NCBI GenBank assembly: GCA_020249145.1
Contig: JADCGF010000017.1
Coordinates: forward strand, 124,001-188,000
Origin: Roseomonas sp.
GTDB taxonomy: Bacteria > Pseudomonadota > Alphaproteobacteria > Acetobacterales > Acetobacteraceae
Length of the DNA stretch: 64,000 nucleotides
Direction of reading: 5' to 3'
Shown here: in pieces, positions 51,141 through 60,481 of the stretch
How the letters are laid out: the number at the start of each line of letters is the position of its first letter
How positions within the stretch are numbered: the first letter of the stretch is position 1
Made by a program: the position numbers and the translations under genes
Notes under the pieces: generated by a model
Database searches by the model: none
The model's input: the letters and a program-made list of their open reading frames with translations, nothing else
What the model was told of the DNA's origin: nothing

Positions 51141-51262
51141 GGAAAAACGCTCCTGCCGCCTTGTCGACGGTTAGGGTGGTCTATATGTTCCGGGCGTCAT
51201 AAAGAAGCGCGTGCCTGGGTGCAAACCGGCGGGCAGCATCCGGTGTGAGGAAGAACTGGGCT

Positions 51263-51802
51263 ATGAGTAACAGTCTTGAAATGAACAAGATTTTCGCGGC
51301 CATCCTGACCGCGGGGGTCACCTTTGGCCTGGCCGGGCTGGTTGGCCGCCTGGTTGTGCATCCCACAACGCCGAAACAAGCCGCCATTCAAATCGGTGAG
51401 CCCGCCGCTGCCCCTGTGGCTGCCGCCCCTGCCGCGCCGGCCTTGGAACCCATCGCGCCGCTGCTCGCTGCCGCCAATGTGCAGGTCGGCCAGCAATTGG
51501 CGCAGCGCCACTGCGCTTCCTGCCATAGCTTGAATGAGGGTGGGCGTTCCGGCGTTGGCCCGAACCTCTATGGCATTATTGGCGCCAAGCACGCGCATAT
51601 TGATGGCTTCAATTACTCAGCCGCCATTCGCGCCATGGCCGATAAGCCCTGGACTTATGAGAATATGAACGCCTGGATCGCCAATCCGCGTGCTTATGCG
51701 CCGGGTAACCGCATGTCCTATGCCGGCATGGCCAGCGTGCAGAACCGCGCGGATCTGATTGCCTATCTGCGGTCCATCTCGCCCAACGCGCCCGCCCCCT
51801 GA
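51263..51802 (+). CDS. membrane-anchored cytochrome c (CycM/c552-like)
   Basis: A c-type cytochrome of 179 residues with an uncleaved N-terminal membrane anchor (about residues 8-28), an Ala/Pro-rich tether (residues 40-65) and a class I haem domain: CASCH haem-binding motif and the axial Met in MSYAGMAS. It probably carries electrons from the bc1 complex to the terminal oxidase in the periplasm. The frame opens with a GTG at 51245, but the ATG at 51263 (MSNSLEMNKIF) has GAGGAAG nine bases upstream. It is divergent from kdsB. The pairing cytochrome / kdsB-pheA is common in Rhodospirillales (recalled). Confidence 0.9.
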   Translation: MSNSLEMNKIFAAILTAGVTFGLAGLVGRLVVHPTTPKQAAIQIGEPAAAPVAAAPAAPALEPIAPLLAAANVQVGQQLAQRHCASCHSLNEGGRSGVGPNLYGIIGAKHAHIDGFNYSAAIRAMADKPWTYENMNAWIANPRAYAPGNRMSYAGMASVQNRADLIAYLRSISPNAPAP

Positions 51803-51822
51803 TCCCGGCTGATTTCATCGCG

Positions 51823-52578
51823 GTGGCGGAAGCCGCCGCTGATCGGGCAGCGGCCGTGATCCGGCCGTTGTTTCGGTCTGCGCTTTTGGTGGAAGCCAAG
51901 GGCGATGCCAGCCCCGTCACCCGCGCTGACCGCGAAGCCGAGGAAGCGATTCGCGCCCTTTTGGCTGAAGCCATGCCTGATCATGGCGTGATCGGCGAAG
52001 AACATGGCTCGGAACGCCCGGATGCCGAATGGGTCTGGGTGCTGGACCCGATTGACGGCACCCGCGCTTTTGTCACTGGCAGGCCGATATTCGGCAGTCT
52101 TTTAGGCCTTTTGCATCGCGGCAAGCCAGTGCTGGGCGTGATTGACCAGCCCATCACCGGCGAACGCTGGCTGGGCGTTTCCGGCCACCCCACGCGCTTC
52201 ACAGGCCCCTTTGCCGGCACGCCGCGCTGCCGCCCCTGCCCTACCCTGGCCGAGGCCGAGCTTTCCTGCACCAGCCCCGATATGTTCAGCCCCGCCAATC
52301 GCCCCGGCTTTGATCGGCTGCGTCAGGGGGCGCGACGCGTCACCTGGGGCGGCGATTGCTACGCCTATGGGCTGGTGGCGCTTGGCCTGATTGATGTGGT
52401 GGCGGAAAGTGACCTCAAAATCTGGGATTGGGCGGCCCTGGTGCCGGTGATTGAAGGCGCCGGCGGGCGCGTGACGGATTGGTCCGGCGCGCCGCTGCAT
52501 CCGGGCAGTGATGGGCGCGTGATTGCGCTGGGTGATCCCCGTTTGCTACCGGAAGCGGTTCATCTTTTACAAAGCTGA
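51823..52578 (+). CDS. hisN: histidinol-phosphatase (inositol monophosphatase family)
   Basis: A Mg-dependent phosphatase of the IMPase fold, about 251 residues. Metal-binding motifs are GEEHGSE, WVLDPIDGTRAFVTGRPIFGSLLGLLHRG and the C-terminal IWDWAALVPVIEGAGGRVTDWSG. The GTRAF form is typical of HisN-type histidinol-phosphatases rather than of inositol phosphatases. The start is uncertain. The GTG at 51823 trims the first helix; similarity seems to begin about six codons earlier (PADFIAVAE...), where no ATG, GTG or TTG exists in frame, only a CTG at 51799 overlapping the cytochrome stop. Confidence 0.85.
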   Translation: MAEAAADRAAAVIRPLFRSALLVEAKGDASPVTRADREAEEAIRALLAEAMPDHGVIGEEHGSERPDAEWVWVLDPIDGTRAFVTGRPIFGSLLGLLHRGKPVLGVIDQPITGERWLGVSGHPTRFTGPFAGTPRCRPCPTLAEAELSCTSPDMFSPANRPGFDRLRQGARRVTWGGDCYAYGLVALGLIDVVAESDLKIWDWAALVPVIEGAGGRVTDWSGAPLHPGSDGRVIALGDPRLLPEAVHLLQS

Positions 52579-52626
52579 AACATTGCGCCATTGCCCCAGG
52601 CGCTTTGAAACCCCATCCTGAAGCTT

Positions 52627-54483
52627 ATGCAACGTCGTGACCTTCTGGCGCTTGGCGCCGCTTTTGCCAGCCTTCCCATCGGCGCCCGCGCCGCCAATCC
52701 CGCCGGGGGCGATAGGCCCGGTGAGGTCGTGCGCACCCATGCCATGGCCCTGCTGGGGGAGCCCGCCTTGCCGGCGGATTTCACCCATTGGCCTTGGGTG
52801 AACCCGAACGCGCCCAAGGGCGGTGAGATCACGCTGACCGCCATCGGGTCTTTCGACAGTTTCAACCCCTTCATCCTGCGCGGCACCGCGGCTGTTGGCA
52901 GCACACTGATTTACGACACGCTGCTGATGCGCAATCTGGATGAACCGTTGTCCCAATACGGCCATCTGGCGCGCATCATTGAATTGCCGGCGGATCGCAA
53001 GGGTGTCACCTTTGAATTGCGCGAAGGGGCGCGCTGGCATGATGGCAGGCCGATCACTGCCGAAGATGTAGTCTTCACCTTCAATACACTCCGCGCCAAT
53101 GGGCGGCCCTTCTTCCGTTCCTATTGGGCAGATGTGACGGAAGTGGTGGCGGAAGATGCGCGGCGCGTGACCTATCGCTTCCGCACGAATGAAAATCGCG
53201 AATTGCCGCTGATCCTGGGTGAGATGTCCATCCTGCCCCGGCATTACTGGGAAGGGCGCGATTTCAACCGGCCAAGCCTGGATCTGCCCTTGGGGTCTGG
53301 CGCTTATCGCATTGAGCGGTTTGAACCGAACCGCACCGTCGTGCTGCGTCGCTTCGCCGATTACTGGGGCCGGGATTTGCCGACCACGCGCGGCATGTCG
53401 AATGTTGATGCCATTCGCTACGAGTATTTCCGCGATACCACCGTGGCGTTTGAAGCCTTCAAGGCCGGGCAGATTGATTTCCGGCAGGAAAATGTCGCGC
53501 GCGATTGGGCAACCGGCTATGATTTCCCCGCCGCACGCCGTGGCCTGGCAACCAAACGCGAAATTCCCCACGAAATCCCAACCGGCATGCAGGCCTTCGC
53601 CGTCAATCTGCGTCGGCCCTTGTTTCAGGATGCGCGGGTGCGGCGCGCTTTAATCGAAGTCTTCGACTATGAATGGATGAATATCAATCTGTTCTATGGC
53701 GCCTATACGCGGACCGAGAGTTATTTTTCCAATTCGGATTTCGCCTCTCGCGGGCTGCCGGAAGGGCGCGAATTGGAAATCCTGAACCAATATCGCGGGC
53801 GCGTGCCGGAGCCCGTATTCACTGAGGAATATCGCCTGCCGCGCACCGATGGTTCCGGCAATAATCGCGAGGGGCTGCGCCGCGCGCTGGCGCTGCTACG
53901 TGAAGCCGGTTGGATTGTGCGGGACCGTCGGCTGGTGAATGCGGAAGGCCGGCGCTTTGAATTCGAAATCCTGCTGCAAGGGGCCACTTTTGAGCGCGTG
54001 GCGCTGCCCTATGTGCAGTGGCTGGAACGGCTTGGCATTTCAGCGCGGGTGCGCACCGTGGACCCCGCGCAATATCAGGTGCGGATTGATGCCTTTGACT
54101 ACGACATGACCATTGACAGCATCGGCCAGGGCTTTCACCCCGGCAATGAACAGCGCGATTACTGGACCTGCGCCAAGGCGCGGGAGAATGGCAGCCAGAA
54201 TGTCGCCGGCATTTGTGACCCGGTAGTGGATGAATTGGTGGAATTGGTGATCGCCGCACCCAATAAGGCCGAGCTTATTGCGCGCACCCGCGCCCTGGAT
54301 CGCGTGCTGCTGCATCACAACTACATGATCCCGCATTGGCATAGCCGGAGCTTCCGTATCGCTTTTTGGGAACGCTTCGGCCTGCCGCCGCGCATGCCGC
54401 GCTTTGGTCTGGGCTTCCCCGCCGCCTGGTGGATAGACCCCGCGCGCGATGCCGCTTTGGCGGAAGCCCGGCGCAACCTGTAG
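52627..54483 (+). CDS. yejA: peptide ABC transporter substrate-binding protein (YejA-like)
   Basis: A periplasmic family-5 binding protein of 618 residues. The signal peptide is Tat-like ([22 protein letters not shown]). YejA-group markers are [33 protein letters not shown], a DSFNPF motif, the [24 protein letters not shown] hinge, and a C-terminus specific for this subgroup. YejABEF imports oligopeptides and, in enterobacteria, microcin C. It is first in the complete yejABEF operon; yejB starts 3 bases after its stop. Confidence 0.92.
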   Translation: MQRRDLLALGAAFASLPIGARAANPAGGDRPGEVVRTHAMALLGEPALPADFTHWPWVNPNAPKGGEITLTAIGSFDSFNPFILRGTAAVGSTLIYDTLLMRNLDEPLSQYGHLARIIELPADRKGVTFELREGARWHDGRPITAEDVVFTFNTLRANGRPFFRSYWADVTEVVAEDARRVTYRFRTNENRELPLILGEMSILPRHYWEGRDFNRPSLDLPLGSGAYRIERFEPNRTVVLRRFADYWGRDLPTTRGMSNVDAIRYEYFRDTTVAFEAFKAGQIDFRQENVARDWATGYDFPAARRGLATKREIPHEIPTGMQAFAVNLRRPLFQDARVRRALIEVFDYEWMNINLFYGAYTRTESYFSNSDFASRGLPEGRELEILNQYRGRVPEPVFTEEYRLPRTDGSGNNREGLRRALALLREAGWIVRDRRLVNAEGRRFEFEILLQGATFERVALPYVQWLERLGISARVRTVDPAQYQVRIDAFDYDMTIDSIGQGFHPGNEQRDYWTCAKARENGSQNVAGICDPVVDELVELVIAAPNKAELIARTRALDRVLLHHNYMIPHWHSRSFRIAFWERFGLPPRMPRFGLGFPAAWWIDPARDAALAEARRNL

Positions 54484-54485
54484 CG

Positions 54486-55607
54486 ATGGCCGCTTATCTT
54501 CTTCGCCGTCTGTTGCTGGTGATTCCGACTCTGTTCGGGATCATCCTGATCAATTTCGCCGTGGTGCAATTCGCCCCTGGCGGGCCGGTTGAACAAATGC
54601 TGGCCGAACTGCGCGGCGAAGGCCAGACCATGGGGCGCATCACCGGCGAAGGTGGTGGTGAAATCCGCACACCCAACGCCCTGGAACAGCGCGGCATGGG
54701 TGGCGGCAGCGGCGATGGGCCGGTTGGCAATTATCGTGGCGCGCGCGGGCTTGATCCCGCCATTGTTGCTGAAATCGAACGCGCCTTTGGCTTCGACAAG
54801 CCCGCCACCACGCGCTTCAAGGAAATGATCCTGGGTTATTTGACCTTCGATTTCGGGCGTTCGCTGTTTCGGGATAGGCCGGTGATTGACCTGATTATCG
54901 AAAAAATGCCGGTGTCCATTTCGCTTGGTCTGTGGTCCACGCTGCTGATCTATCTGATCTCCATCCCGCTTGGCATCAGGAAGGCCGTGCGCGATGGATC
55001 GCGCTTTGATGTCGCGACATCGGCGGTGGTGCTGATTGGCTATGCCATACCGGGCTTCCTGTTCGCGATTATACTGGTGGTGTTCTTCGCCGGTGGTTCC
55101 TTCTTTCAGTGGTTCCCGCTCCGTGGGCTGAACAGCCCAGGGTCCGAGACCTGGTCGCTTGGCGCGCGCGTCCTGGATTACGCTTGGCATATGGTGCTGC
55201 CCACCATCGCGCTGGTGATTGGCGGCTTTGCCACGCTGACCATGCTGACAAAAAACGCATTTCTGGATGAGATCGGCAAGCAATATGTGCTGACTGCCCG
55301 CGCCAAGGGTGGATCTGAAAGCCGCGTGCTCTATGGCCATATCTTCCGCAACGCCATGATGCTGATCATCGCGGGCTTTCCGGCGGCCTTCATCGGTATC
55401 TTGTTCACCGGCGCGCTGCTGGTGGAGATTGTGTTCTCGCTCGATGGGCTTGGGCTGCTTGGGTTTGAAAGCGCCATTCGCCGCGATTATCCGGTGATGT
55501 TCGCAACGCTTTACATCTTCACGTTGATGGGGCTGGTGATGCAGATCATCGGCGATTTCACCTATACGCTGGTGGACCCGCGCATTGATTTTGAGGCGCG
55601 GCGATGA
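54486..55607 (+). CDS. yejB: peptide ABC transporter permease YejB
   Basis: An inner-membrane permease of 373 residues, the first of two. The frame opens at 54366 inside yejA, but [37 protein letters not shown] at 54486 is the family start. YejB-specific long periplasmic loop sequence ([20 protein letters not shown]) and the EAA loop [23 protein letters not shown] are visible. The stop overlaps yejE by an ATGA. Confidence 0.93.
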   Translation: MAAYLLRRLLLVIPTLFGIILINFAVVQFAPGGPVEQMLAELRGEGQTMGRITGEGGGEIRTPNALEQRGMGGGSGDGPVGNYRGARGLDPAIVAEIERAFGFDKPATTRFKEMILGYLTFDFGRSLFRDRPVIDLIIEKMPVSISLGLWSTLLIYLISIPLGIRKAVRDGSRFDVATSAVVLIGYAIPGFLFAIILVVFFAGGSFFQWFPLRGLNSPGSETWSLGARVLDYAWHMVLPTIALVIGGFATLTMLTKNAFLDEIGKQYVLTARAKGGSESRVLYGHIFRNAMMLIIAGFPAAFIGILFTGALLVEIVFSLDGLGLLGFESAIRRDYPVMFATLYIFTLMGLVMQIIGDFTYTLVDPRIDFEARR

Positions 55608-56644
55608 CGCTTTCGCCGCTCACGCAGCGCCGGCTGGCGAATTTTCGTGCCAATAAGCGCGGCTATTGGTCGCTGATCATTTTCGGCGTGCTGTTCTTCA
55701 TCACGCTTTTCGCTGAGTTCCTGGCGAATGACCGGCCCATAGTGGCGCGCATTGATGGCCGCTGGTATGCGCCGGTGCTGGTGGATTACGCGGAAAGCGA
55801 CATTATCGAAGATGGCTTGCCCACGCTGGCCGATTGGCATGATCGGGGCTTTCGCGAGGAGATTGAAGCGAAAGGTGCCACACTGATCTGGCCGCTGATC
55901 CCCTATTCCTACCGCAGCGTGGTGCGCGATTTGGGCCGGCCAGCACCGGCACCACCTTCGGCGCGCAATTGGCTCGGCACGGATGATCAGGCGCGGGATG
56001 TGCTGGCGCGGGTGATTTATGGCTTTCGTATTTCTGTATTGTTCGGTTTTGCATTGACCATCATCAGTTCCGTCATCGGGATCGCCGCCGGCGCGGTGCA
56101 GGGGTTCTATGGTGGCACCACGGATTTGCTGTTTCAGCGCTTCATCGAAGTATGGTCCGGCATGCCGCAGCTTTTTCTGCTGATCATCCTGGCGAGCGTG
56201 ATCGAACCCAGCTTCTGGGTACTGCTGATCTTCCTGCTGCTGTTTTCCTGGATGAACCTGACCAGCGTGGTGCGCGCTGAATTCCTGCGTGGCCGGAATT
56301 TCGATTATGTGCGCGCCGCCAAGGCACTGGGTGTTTCCGATGCGCGCATCATGCAGCGCCATATCCTGCCCAATGCGATGGTGGCGACCCTGACCTTTCT
56401 GCCCTTCATTCTGTCAGGCAGTGTTACGGTTCTAGCGTCACTCGACTTTTTGGGTTTCGGCCTGCCGCCCGGTTCACCCTCCCTCGGCGAGTTGGTCAAT
56501 CAGGGCAAGAATAATCTGAACGCGCCCTGGCTTGCGCTGACCAGCTTCCTGGTGCTGGGCAGCATGCTGACGCTGCTGATTTTTGTGGGTGAGGCGGTGC
56601 GCGATGCCTTTGACCCTCGCAAACTGCCCGGGGGGCAGGGCTGA
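55604..56644 (+). CDS. yejE: peptide ABC transporter permease YejE
   Basis: The second permease, 346 residues. It begins [41 protein letters not shown], a YejE signature, with a large periplasmic loop and the [25 protein letters not shown] entry to the core helices. The EAA loop [25 protein letters not shown] contacts the ATPase. It overlaps yejB (ATGA), and its TGA shares a base with the yejF start (TGATG). Confidence 0.93.
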   Translation: MTLSPLTQRRLANFRANKRGYWSLIIFGVLFFITLFAEFLANDRPIVARIDGRWYAPVLVDYAESDIIEDGLPTLADWHDRGFREEIEAKGATLIWPLIPYSYRSVVRDLGRPAPAPPSARNWLGTDDQARDVLARVIYGFRISVLFGFALTIISSVIGIAAGAVQGFYGGTTDLLFQRFIEVWSGMPQLFLLIILASVIEPSFWVLLIFLLLFSWMNLTSVVRAEFLRGRNFDYVRAAKALGVSDARIMQRHILPNAMVATLTFLPFILSGSVTVLASLDFLGFGLPPGSPSLGELVNQGKNNLNAPWLALTSFLVLGSMLTLLIFVGEAVRDAFDPRKLPGGQG

Positions 56645-58245
56645 TGGCGCTGCTTTCGGTGCGCGATTTGTCGGTCGCTTTCCGCGGGCGGGAAGTGGTA
56701 CACGGAGTTTCTTTTGATGTTGAGCCCGGCGAAACACTGGCACTGGTGGGCGAAAGTGGCAGCGGCAAATCCGTCACCGCGCTTTCTTGTCTGCGCTTGC
56801 TCTCCAGCGCCGGTAGCAACCCGGCGGGTTCCATCACGCTTGATGGCGTTTCCGTGCTGGACGCGGATGACAGGCAACTCCGCGAATTGCGTGGCGGTGT
56901 GGCGGGGATGGTGTTCCAGGAACCCATGACCTCGCTCAATCCATTGCATACGATCGAGCGTCAGATCGCCGAAGCCATTACCCTGCATCGCCCCTTGACC
57001 GCCGATGCGCTCCGCGCGCGCGTGATTGAATTGCTGCGTCTGGCGGGCTTTCCGCAGGCCGAGGAACGCCTGGGCGCCTATCCGCATCAGCTTTCCGGCG
57101 GGCAGCGCCAGCGCGTGATGATTGCGGCAGCCTTGGCGAATGACCCGAAGCTGCTGATTGCCGATGAACCCACCACCGCGCTTGATGTGACCATCCAGGC
57201 GCAGATTCTTGAATTGCTCGCCGCGCTCAAGCAACGGCTTGGCATGGCGATGCTGCTGATCACGCACGACCTTTCCATTGTGCGCCGCCATGCGGATCGT
57301 GTGGTGGTGATGAAGGATGGCAATGCGGTGGAACAGGGCAAAGTGGCGGAGGTTTTTGCCGCGCCCCAGCACGAGTATACGCGCATGCTGCTGGCAACCG
57401 AACCGCGCGGCGCGCCGGCGCCCATTCCAACCGATGCCGCCATCGCACTGGAAGCGCGCGATATCCGCGTGCATTTCCCCATCCGTCGCGGGCTGTTGCG
57501 CCGTGTGGTGGCGGAAGTGAAGGCGGTGAATGGCGTTTCGCTATCGCTCCGCGCGGGGGAGACGCTTGGCCTGGTTGGTGAAAGTGGCTCCGGCAAAACA
57601 ACGCTCGGCCTGGCGCTGCTCCGCATGGCCGATAGCCAGGGCAGCATTGTCTTTGCCGGGCAGGATCTCCAGGCGCTCTCCACCCGCGCTTTGCGCCCTT
57701 GGCGGCGGCGCATGCAGATTGTCTTCCAAGACCCTTTTGGCGCGCTCTCACCACGCCTGAGCGTCGCGGAAATCATCGGTGAGGGTTTGGAAGTCCATGA
57801 AGCCAGCCTGCCGCGCACTGACCGCCTGGCGCGCGTGGCAGAAGCTTTGCGCGAAGTGGGCCTGGACCCCGCCATGGCGGAACGCTACCCGCATGAATTT
57901 TCCGGCGGCCAGCGCCAGCGCATCGCCATTGCGCGTGCCATGGTGCTGAAGCCAAGCCTGGTGGTGCTGGATGAACCGACCAGCGCGCTTGATGTCAGCG
58001 TGCAGGCACAGGTGGTGGATTTGCTCCGCGATTTGCAGGCGCGCCATGGGCTGGCTTACGTGTTCATCTCCCATGATCTGCGCGTGGTGCGCGCCATGGC
58101 GCATCGCATTGCGGTGCTGAAGGATGGGCTTGTGGTGGAAGAAGGTGAAGCCGCGGCGCTGGTGCAAGCGCCCAAGCAGCCCTATACGCGGCAATTGATG
58201 GCCGCGGCCTTCGAACTTTCCAGTAATGAAAAGGCGATGAACTGA
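56644..58245 (+). CDS. yejF: peptide ABC transporter dual ATP-binding protein YejF
   Basis: Two ATPase domains are fused in 533 residues. Domain 1 has Walker A GESGSGKS, signature [10 protein letters not shown] and Walker [13 protein letters not shown]. Domain 2 has [25 protein letters not shown] and [12 protein letters not shown]. The layout matches YejF/GsiA-type energisers that drive both permeases alone. With yejA, yejB and yejE it forms a complete importer. Two further co-directional genes follow within a few bases. Confidence 0.95.
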   Translation: MALLSVRDLSVAFRGREVVHGVSFDVEPGETLALVGESGSGKSVTALSCLRLLSSAGSNPAGSITLDGVSVLDADDRQLRELRGGVAGMVFQEPMTSLNPLHTIERQIAEAITLHRPLTADALRARVIELLRLAGFPQAEERLGAYPHQLSGGQRQRVMIAAALANDPKLLIADEPTTALDVTIQAQILELLAALKQRLGMAMLLITHDLSIVRRHADRVVVMKDGNAVEQGKVAEVFAAPQHEYTRMLLATEPRGAPAPIPTDAAIALEARDIRVHFPIRRGLLRRVVAEVKAVNGVSLSLRAGETLGLVGESGSGKTTLGLALLRMADSQGSIVFAGQDLQALSTRALRPWRRRMQIVFQDPFGALSPRLSVAEIIGEGLEVHEASLPRTDRLARVAEALREVGLDPAMAERYPHEFSGGQRQRIAIARAMVLKPSLVVLDEPTSALDVSVQAQVVDLLRDLQARHGLAYVFISHDLRVVRAMAHRIAVLKDGLVVEEGEAAALVQAPKQPYTRQLMAAAFELSSNEKAMN

Positions 58246-58247
58246 CC

Positions 58248-58718
58248 GTGAATGAATTGGAACGTCTGAAGGAAATGCTGGATGCCGAGCAGGTGAAGCT
58301 TGGCGTCAGCCTGCGCCGGATGAATTCGCCGGGCTCCCCGGTCTATCGCACCTGGGAGAATGTCTGGCCCACAGCAACCATCCTGACCACAAGCTTCATT
58401 GCGCTGAAATGGGGCGGCGCGCCCCTGGAAGCGCTTGGCGTTCAACAGGGCGGCACCTGGGCCGGCATGGTGGTGCTTGGTGTTGGGTGCTGGTGGTGGC
58501 TCAAGAAGATCATGCCGAAAATCAAGGATGGTGTTTTTGAACGCACCGCCGCCTTGGCTCTTTCATCGTCGCATCAATTTGATTTCCTCTGGTCCAAAAG
58601 CATCCTCAGCCTTTACGCCAAGCTGCCAGACGGCACGGAATGGGCGGCAACCAGGCGGGATGATTGGCGCGCCTTTGTGCGCCGGCTGGATGAAGCGCTT
58701 TCCAAGGAAAATTCGTGA
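58248..58718 (+). CDS. small membrane protein of unknown function
   Basis: Not recognised. 156 residues with a GTG start only two bases after yejF. There is a charged N-terminal helix (NELERLKEMLDAEQVKLG), two hydrophobic segments around residues 42-57 and 70-86 (GTWAGMVVLGVGCWWWL), and a soluble C-terminal part (DFLWSKSILSLYAKLPDGTEWAATRRDDWRAFVRRLDEAL). Its stop overlaps the ghrA start (TGATG). The tight packing suggests co-expression with the peptide importer and reductase, but the role is open. Confidence 0.65.
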   Translation: MNELERLKEMLDAEQVKLGVSLRRMNSPGSPVYRTWENVWPTATILTTSFIALKWGGAPLEALGVQQGGTWAGMVVLGVGCWWWLKKIMPKIKDGVFERTAALALSSSHQFDFLWSKSILSLYAKLPDGTEWAATRRDDWRAFVRRLDEALSKENS

Positions 58719-59650
58719 TGGCCATACTGCTTTCGACCAAGACGCATACCATGCAGGAATGGAAGGCGGCTTTGCTTGCCGTTGATCCCAGCCTGGAAAT
58801 TCGGCTGTTTCCTGATGCGGGTGATCCAGCCGAAATTGAAGCTGCCGTGGTTTGGACCGCGCATGACATGATGGAACTCCGCCGCTATCCGAATTTGAAG
58901 CTGATTGTTTCCATGGGTGCTGGCGTTGATCATTTGCTGCGCGCGCCCGGGCCGCCGCCGGGTATTCCGGTGGCGCGCTTGAAGGATGTGCTGCTGACCA
59001 GCGCCATGGCGGAATGGGTGTTGCTGAATGTGCTGCGCTTTCACAGGCAGGATCCGGAATACCGCGCTTTGCAACAACGCAAGGAATGGCTGGAGTTATC
59101 CGCCCCCAGCACGGCGGAACGGCGCATCGGTATTCTTGGCATTGGCGAATTGGGCAGTGCTTCGGCGCGTGTGCTGGGCTCGCTCGGCTTTCCGGTGATG
59201 GGCTGGTCGCGCAGCGCGAAGACACTGGCGGGCGTGCAAACCTTCCATGGCGCGGATGGGCTGATGGCCATGGCGGTGCAAAGCGATATTCTGATCTGCC
59301 TGCTTCCGCTGACACCTGAAACGCGCGGTGTTTTGAACACGAAGCTTTTGTCCGCCCTACCGCGCGGCGCCTATGTGATCAATGGTGCGCGCGGCGGGCA
59401 TATGGTTGCGGAAGACATGCTGGCCGCGCTCGATTCCGGCCATATCGCAGGCGCTGCGCTGGATGTTTTCGAACCCGAGCCCCTGCCGACGGAAAGCCGC
59501 TTCTGGAGCCACCCGAAGGTGTTCCTGACGCCGCATGCCGCCAGCATCACCATCCCATCCAGCGTCGCGCCTCAGGTGGTGGAGAATATCCACAACATGC
59601 GCGCCGGGCGGCCACTGATCAATCTGGTGGATTTCAGCCTGGGCTACTGA
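58718..59650 (+). CDS. ghrA: glyoxylate/hydroxypyruvate reductase A
   Basis: A D-2-hydroxyacid dehydrogenase of 310 residues that reduces glyoxylate and hydroxypyruvate with NADPH. The Rossmann motif is GILGIGELGSASARVLGSLGF, then WSRSAKT (the NADPH-preferring Arg/Ser), LLPLTPETRGVLN and INGARGGHMVAEDMLAALDSGHIAGAALDVFEPEPLP with catalytic Arg/Glu, and His in LTPHAAS. The ATG at 58718 overlaps the previous stop. It is convergent with an SDR gene seven bases away. Confidence 0.9.
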   Translation: MAILLSTKTHTMQEWKAALLAVDPSLEIRLFPDAGDPAEIEAAVVWTAHDMMELRRYPNLKLIVSMGAGVDHLLRAPGPPPGIPVARLKDVLLTSAMAEWVLLNVLRFHRQDPEYRALQQRKEWLELSAPSTAERRIGILGIGELGSASARVLGSLGFPVMGWSRSAKTLAGVQTFHGADGLMAMAVQSDILICLLPLTPETRGVLNTKLLSALPRGAYVINGARGGHMVAEDMLAALDSGHIAGAALDVFEPEPLPTESRFWSHPKVFLTPHAASITIPSSVAPQVVENIHNMRAGRPLINLVDFSLGY

Positions 59651-59657
59651 GGCTTTT

Positions 59658-60389
59658 TCAAAGCGTGGCACCGCCATCAATGGCGAGTTCCGACCCGGTC
59701 ATATAGCCGCTGTCATCGGAAAGCAGGAACAGCACCAGCCGCGCCACTTCCTCGGCGGTGCCCTGCCGCCCCATGGGCACGGATTTGAGACGCGCGGAGT
59801 TTTCCTCTGGCGAACGTATATCCAGCATGGGTGTCGCAATCGGCCCCGGATGGACTGAATTCACGCGTATGCCACGCGGCGCCAGCTCAAGCGCGGCGGA
59901 TTTCGTCATGCCACGCAGCGCCCATTTCGTGGCACCATAAGCAAAAGCGCGCGCCGAACCGCGCAGCCCGGCGGTGGAGGAGATGTTCACAATCGAACCA
60001 CCACCCGCCCTTTCCATCGCCGGCACCACCGCCTTCATGCCAAGAAAACAGCCGAGTTGATTGATGCGCGTATGGCGTTCGAACAGCGCCGCATCTGTTT
60101 CCATCATCAGCTTTGGCACATAAATGCCGGCATTATTCACAAGCCCGGTCAGCGCACCGAGCGCTTCTGCCGCCGCTACGGCGCGCGCCCAATCCGCTTC
60201 TTCGGTCACATCAAGCTTGAGAAATTGCGCGGCAGGGCCAAGTTCGCGCGCCAGGGCTTCGCCCTCGGCTTCCAGCACATCGCCAAGAATAACGCGCGCA
60301 CCTTCCGCAACCAGCAAGCGCGCTTCCGCCGCACCCTGGCCGCGCGCCCCGCCTGAAATCAGAATAACCTTGCCAACGAAGCGTGCCAT
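59658..60389 (-). CDS. short-chain dehydrogenase/reductase (SDR)
   Basis: A 243-residue classical SDR. The cofactor loop is ILISGGARGQGAAEARLL, followed by GDVLEAEG (NAD-preferring Asp), LVNNAGIYVP, the catalytic Ser of IVNISSTAGL, and Tyr/Lys in YGATKWALRG. The C-terminus MTGSELAIDGGATL is typical of 3-alpha/20-beta-hydroxysteroid-dehydrogenase-like members. The substrate is unknown. It is a single gene between ghrA (convergent) and the chemoreceptor upstream on the same strand. Confidence 0.85.
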   Translation of the reverse strand: MARFVGKVILISGGARGQGAAEARLLVAEGARVILGDVLEAEGEALARELGPAAQFLKLDVTEEADWARAVAAAEALGALTGLVNNAGIYVPKLMMETDAALFERHTRINQLGCFLGMKAVVPAMERAGGGSIVNISSTAGLRGSARAFAYGATKWALRGMTKSAALELAPRGIRVNSVHPGPIATPMLDIRSPEENSARLKSVPMGRQGTAEEVARLVLFLLSDDSGYMTGSELAIDGGATL

Positions 60390-60435
60390 GAACTGCCACC
60401 TTTTCTATCGATGGCATCATGGCATCCGGCCTGCG

Positions 60436-60466
60436 CCCTGGATAGCCAGGCCATGGCTTTCCAGGG
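60436..60466 (-). terminator. two-step hairpin after the chemoreceptor gene
   Basis: An outer stem CCCTGG (60436-60441) / CCAGGG (60461-60466) encloses a second stem AGCCA (60444-60448) / TGGCT (60454-60458). It lies 16 bases downstream of the chemoreceptor stop on the minus strand. No T-run follows, so termination is only probable. Confidence 0.4.
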
Positions 60467-60481
60467 TAATGCCAAACAGCG

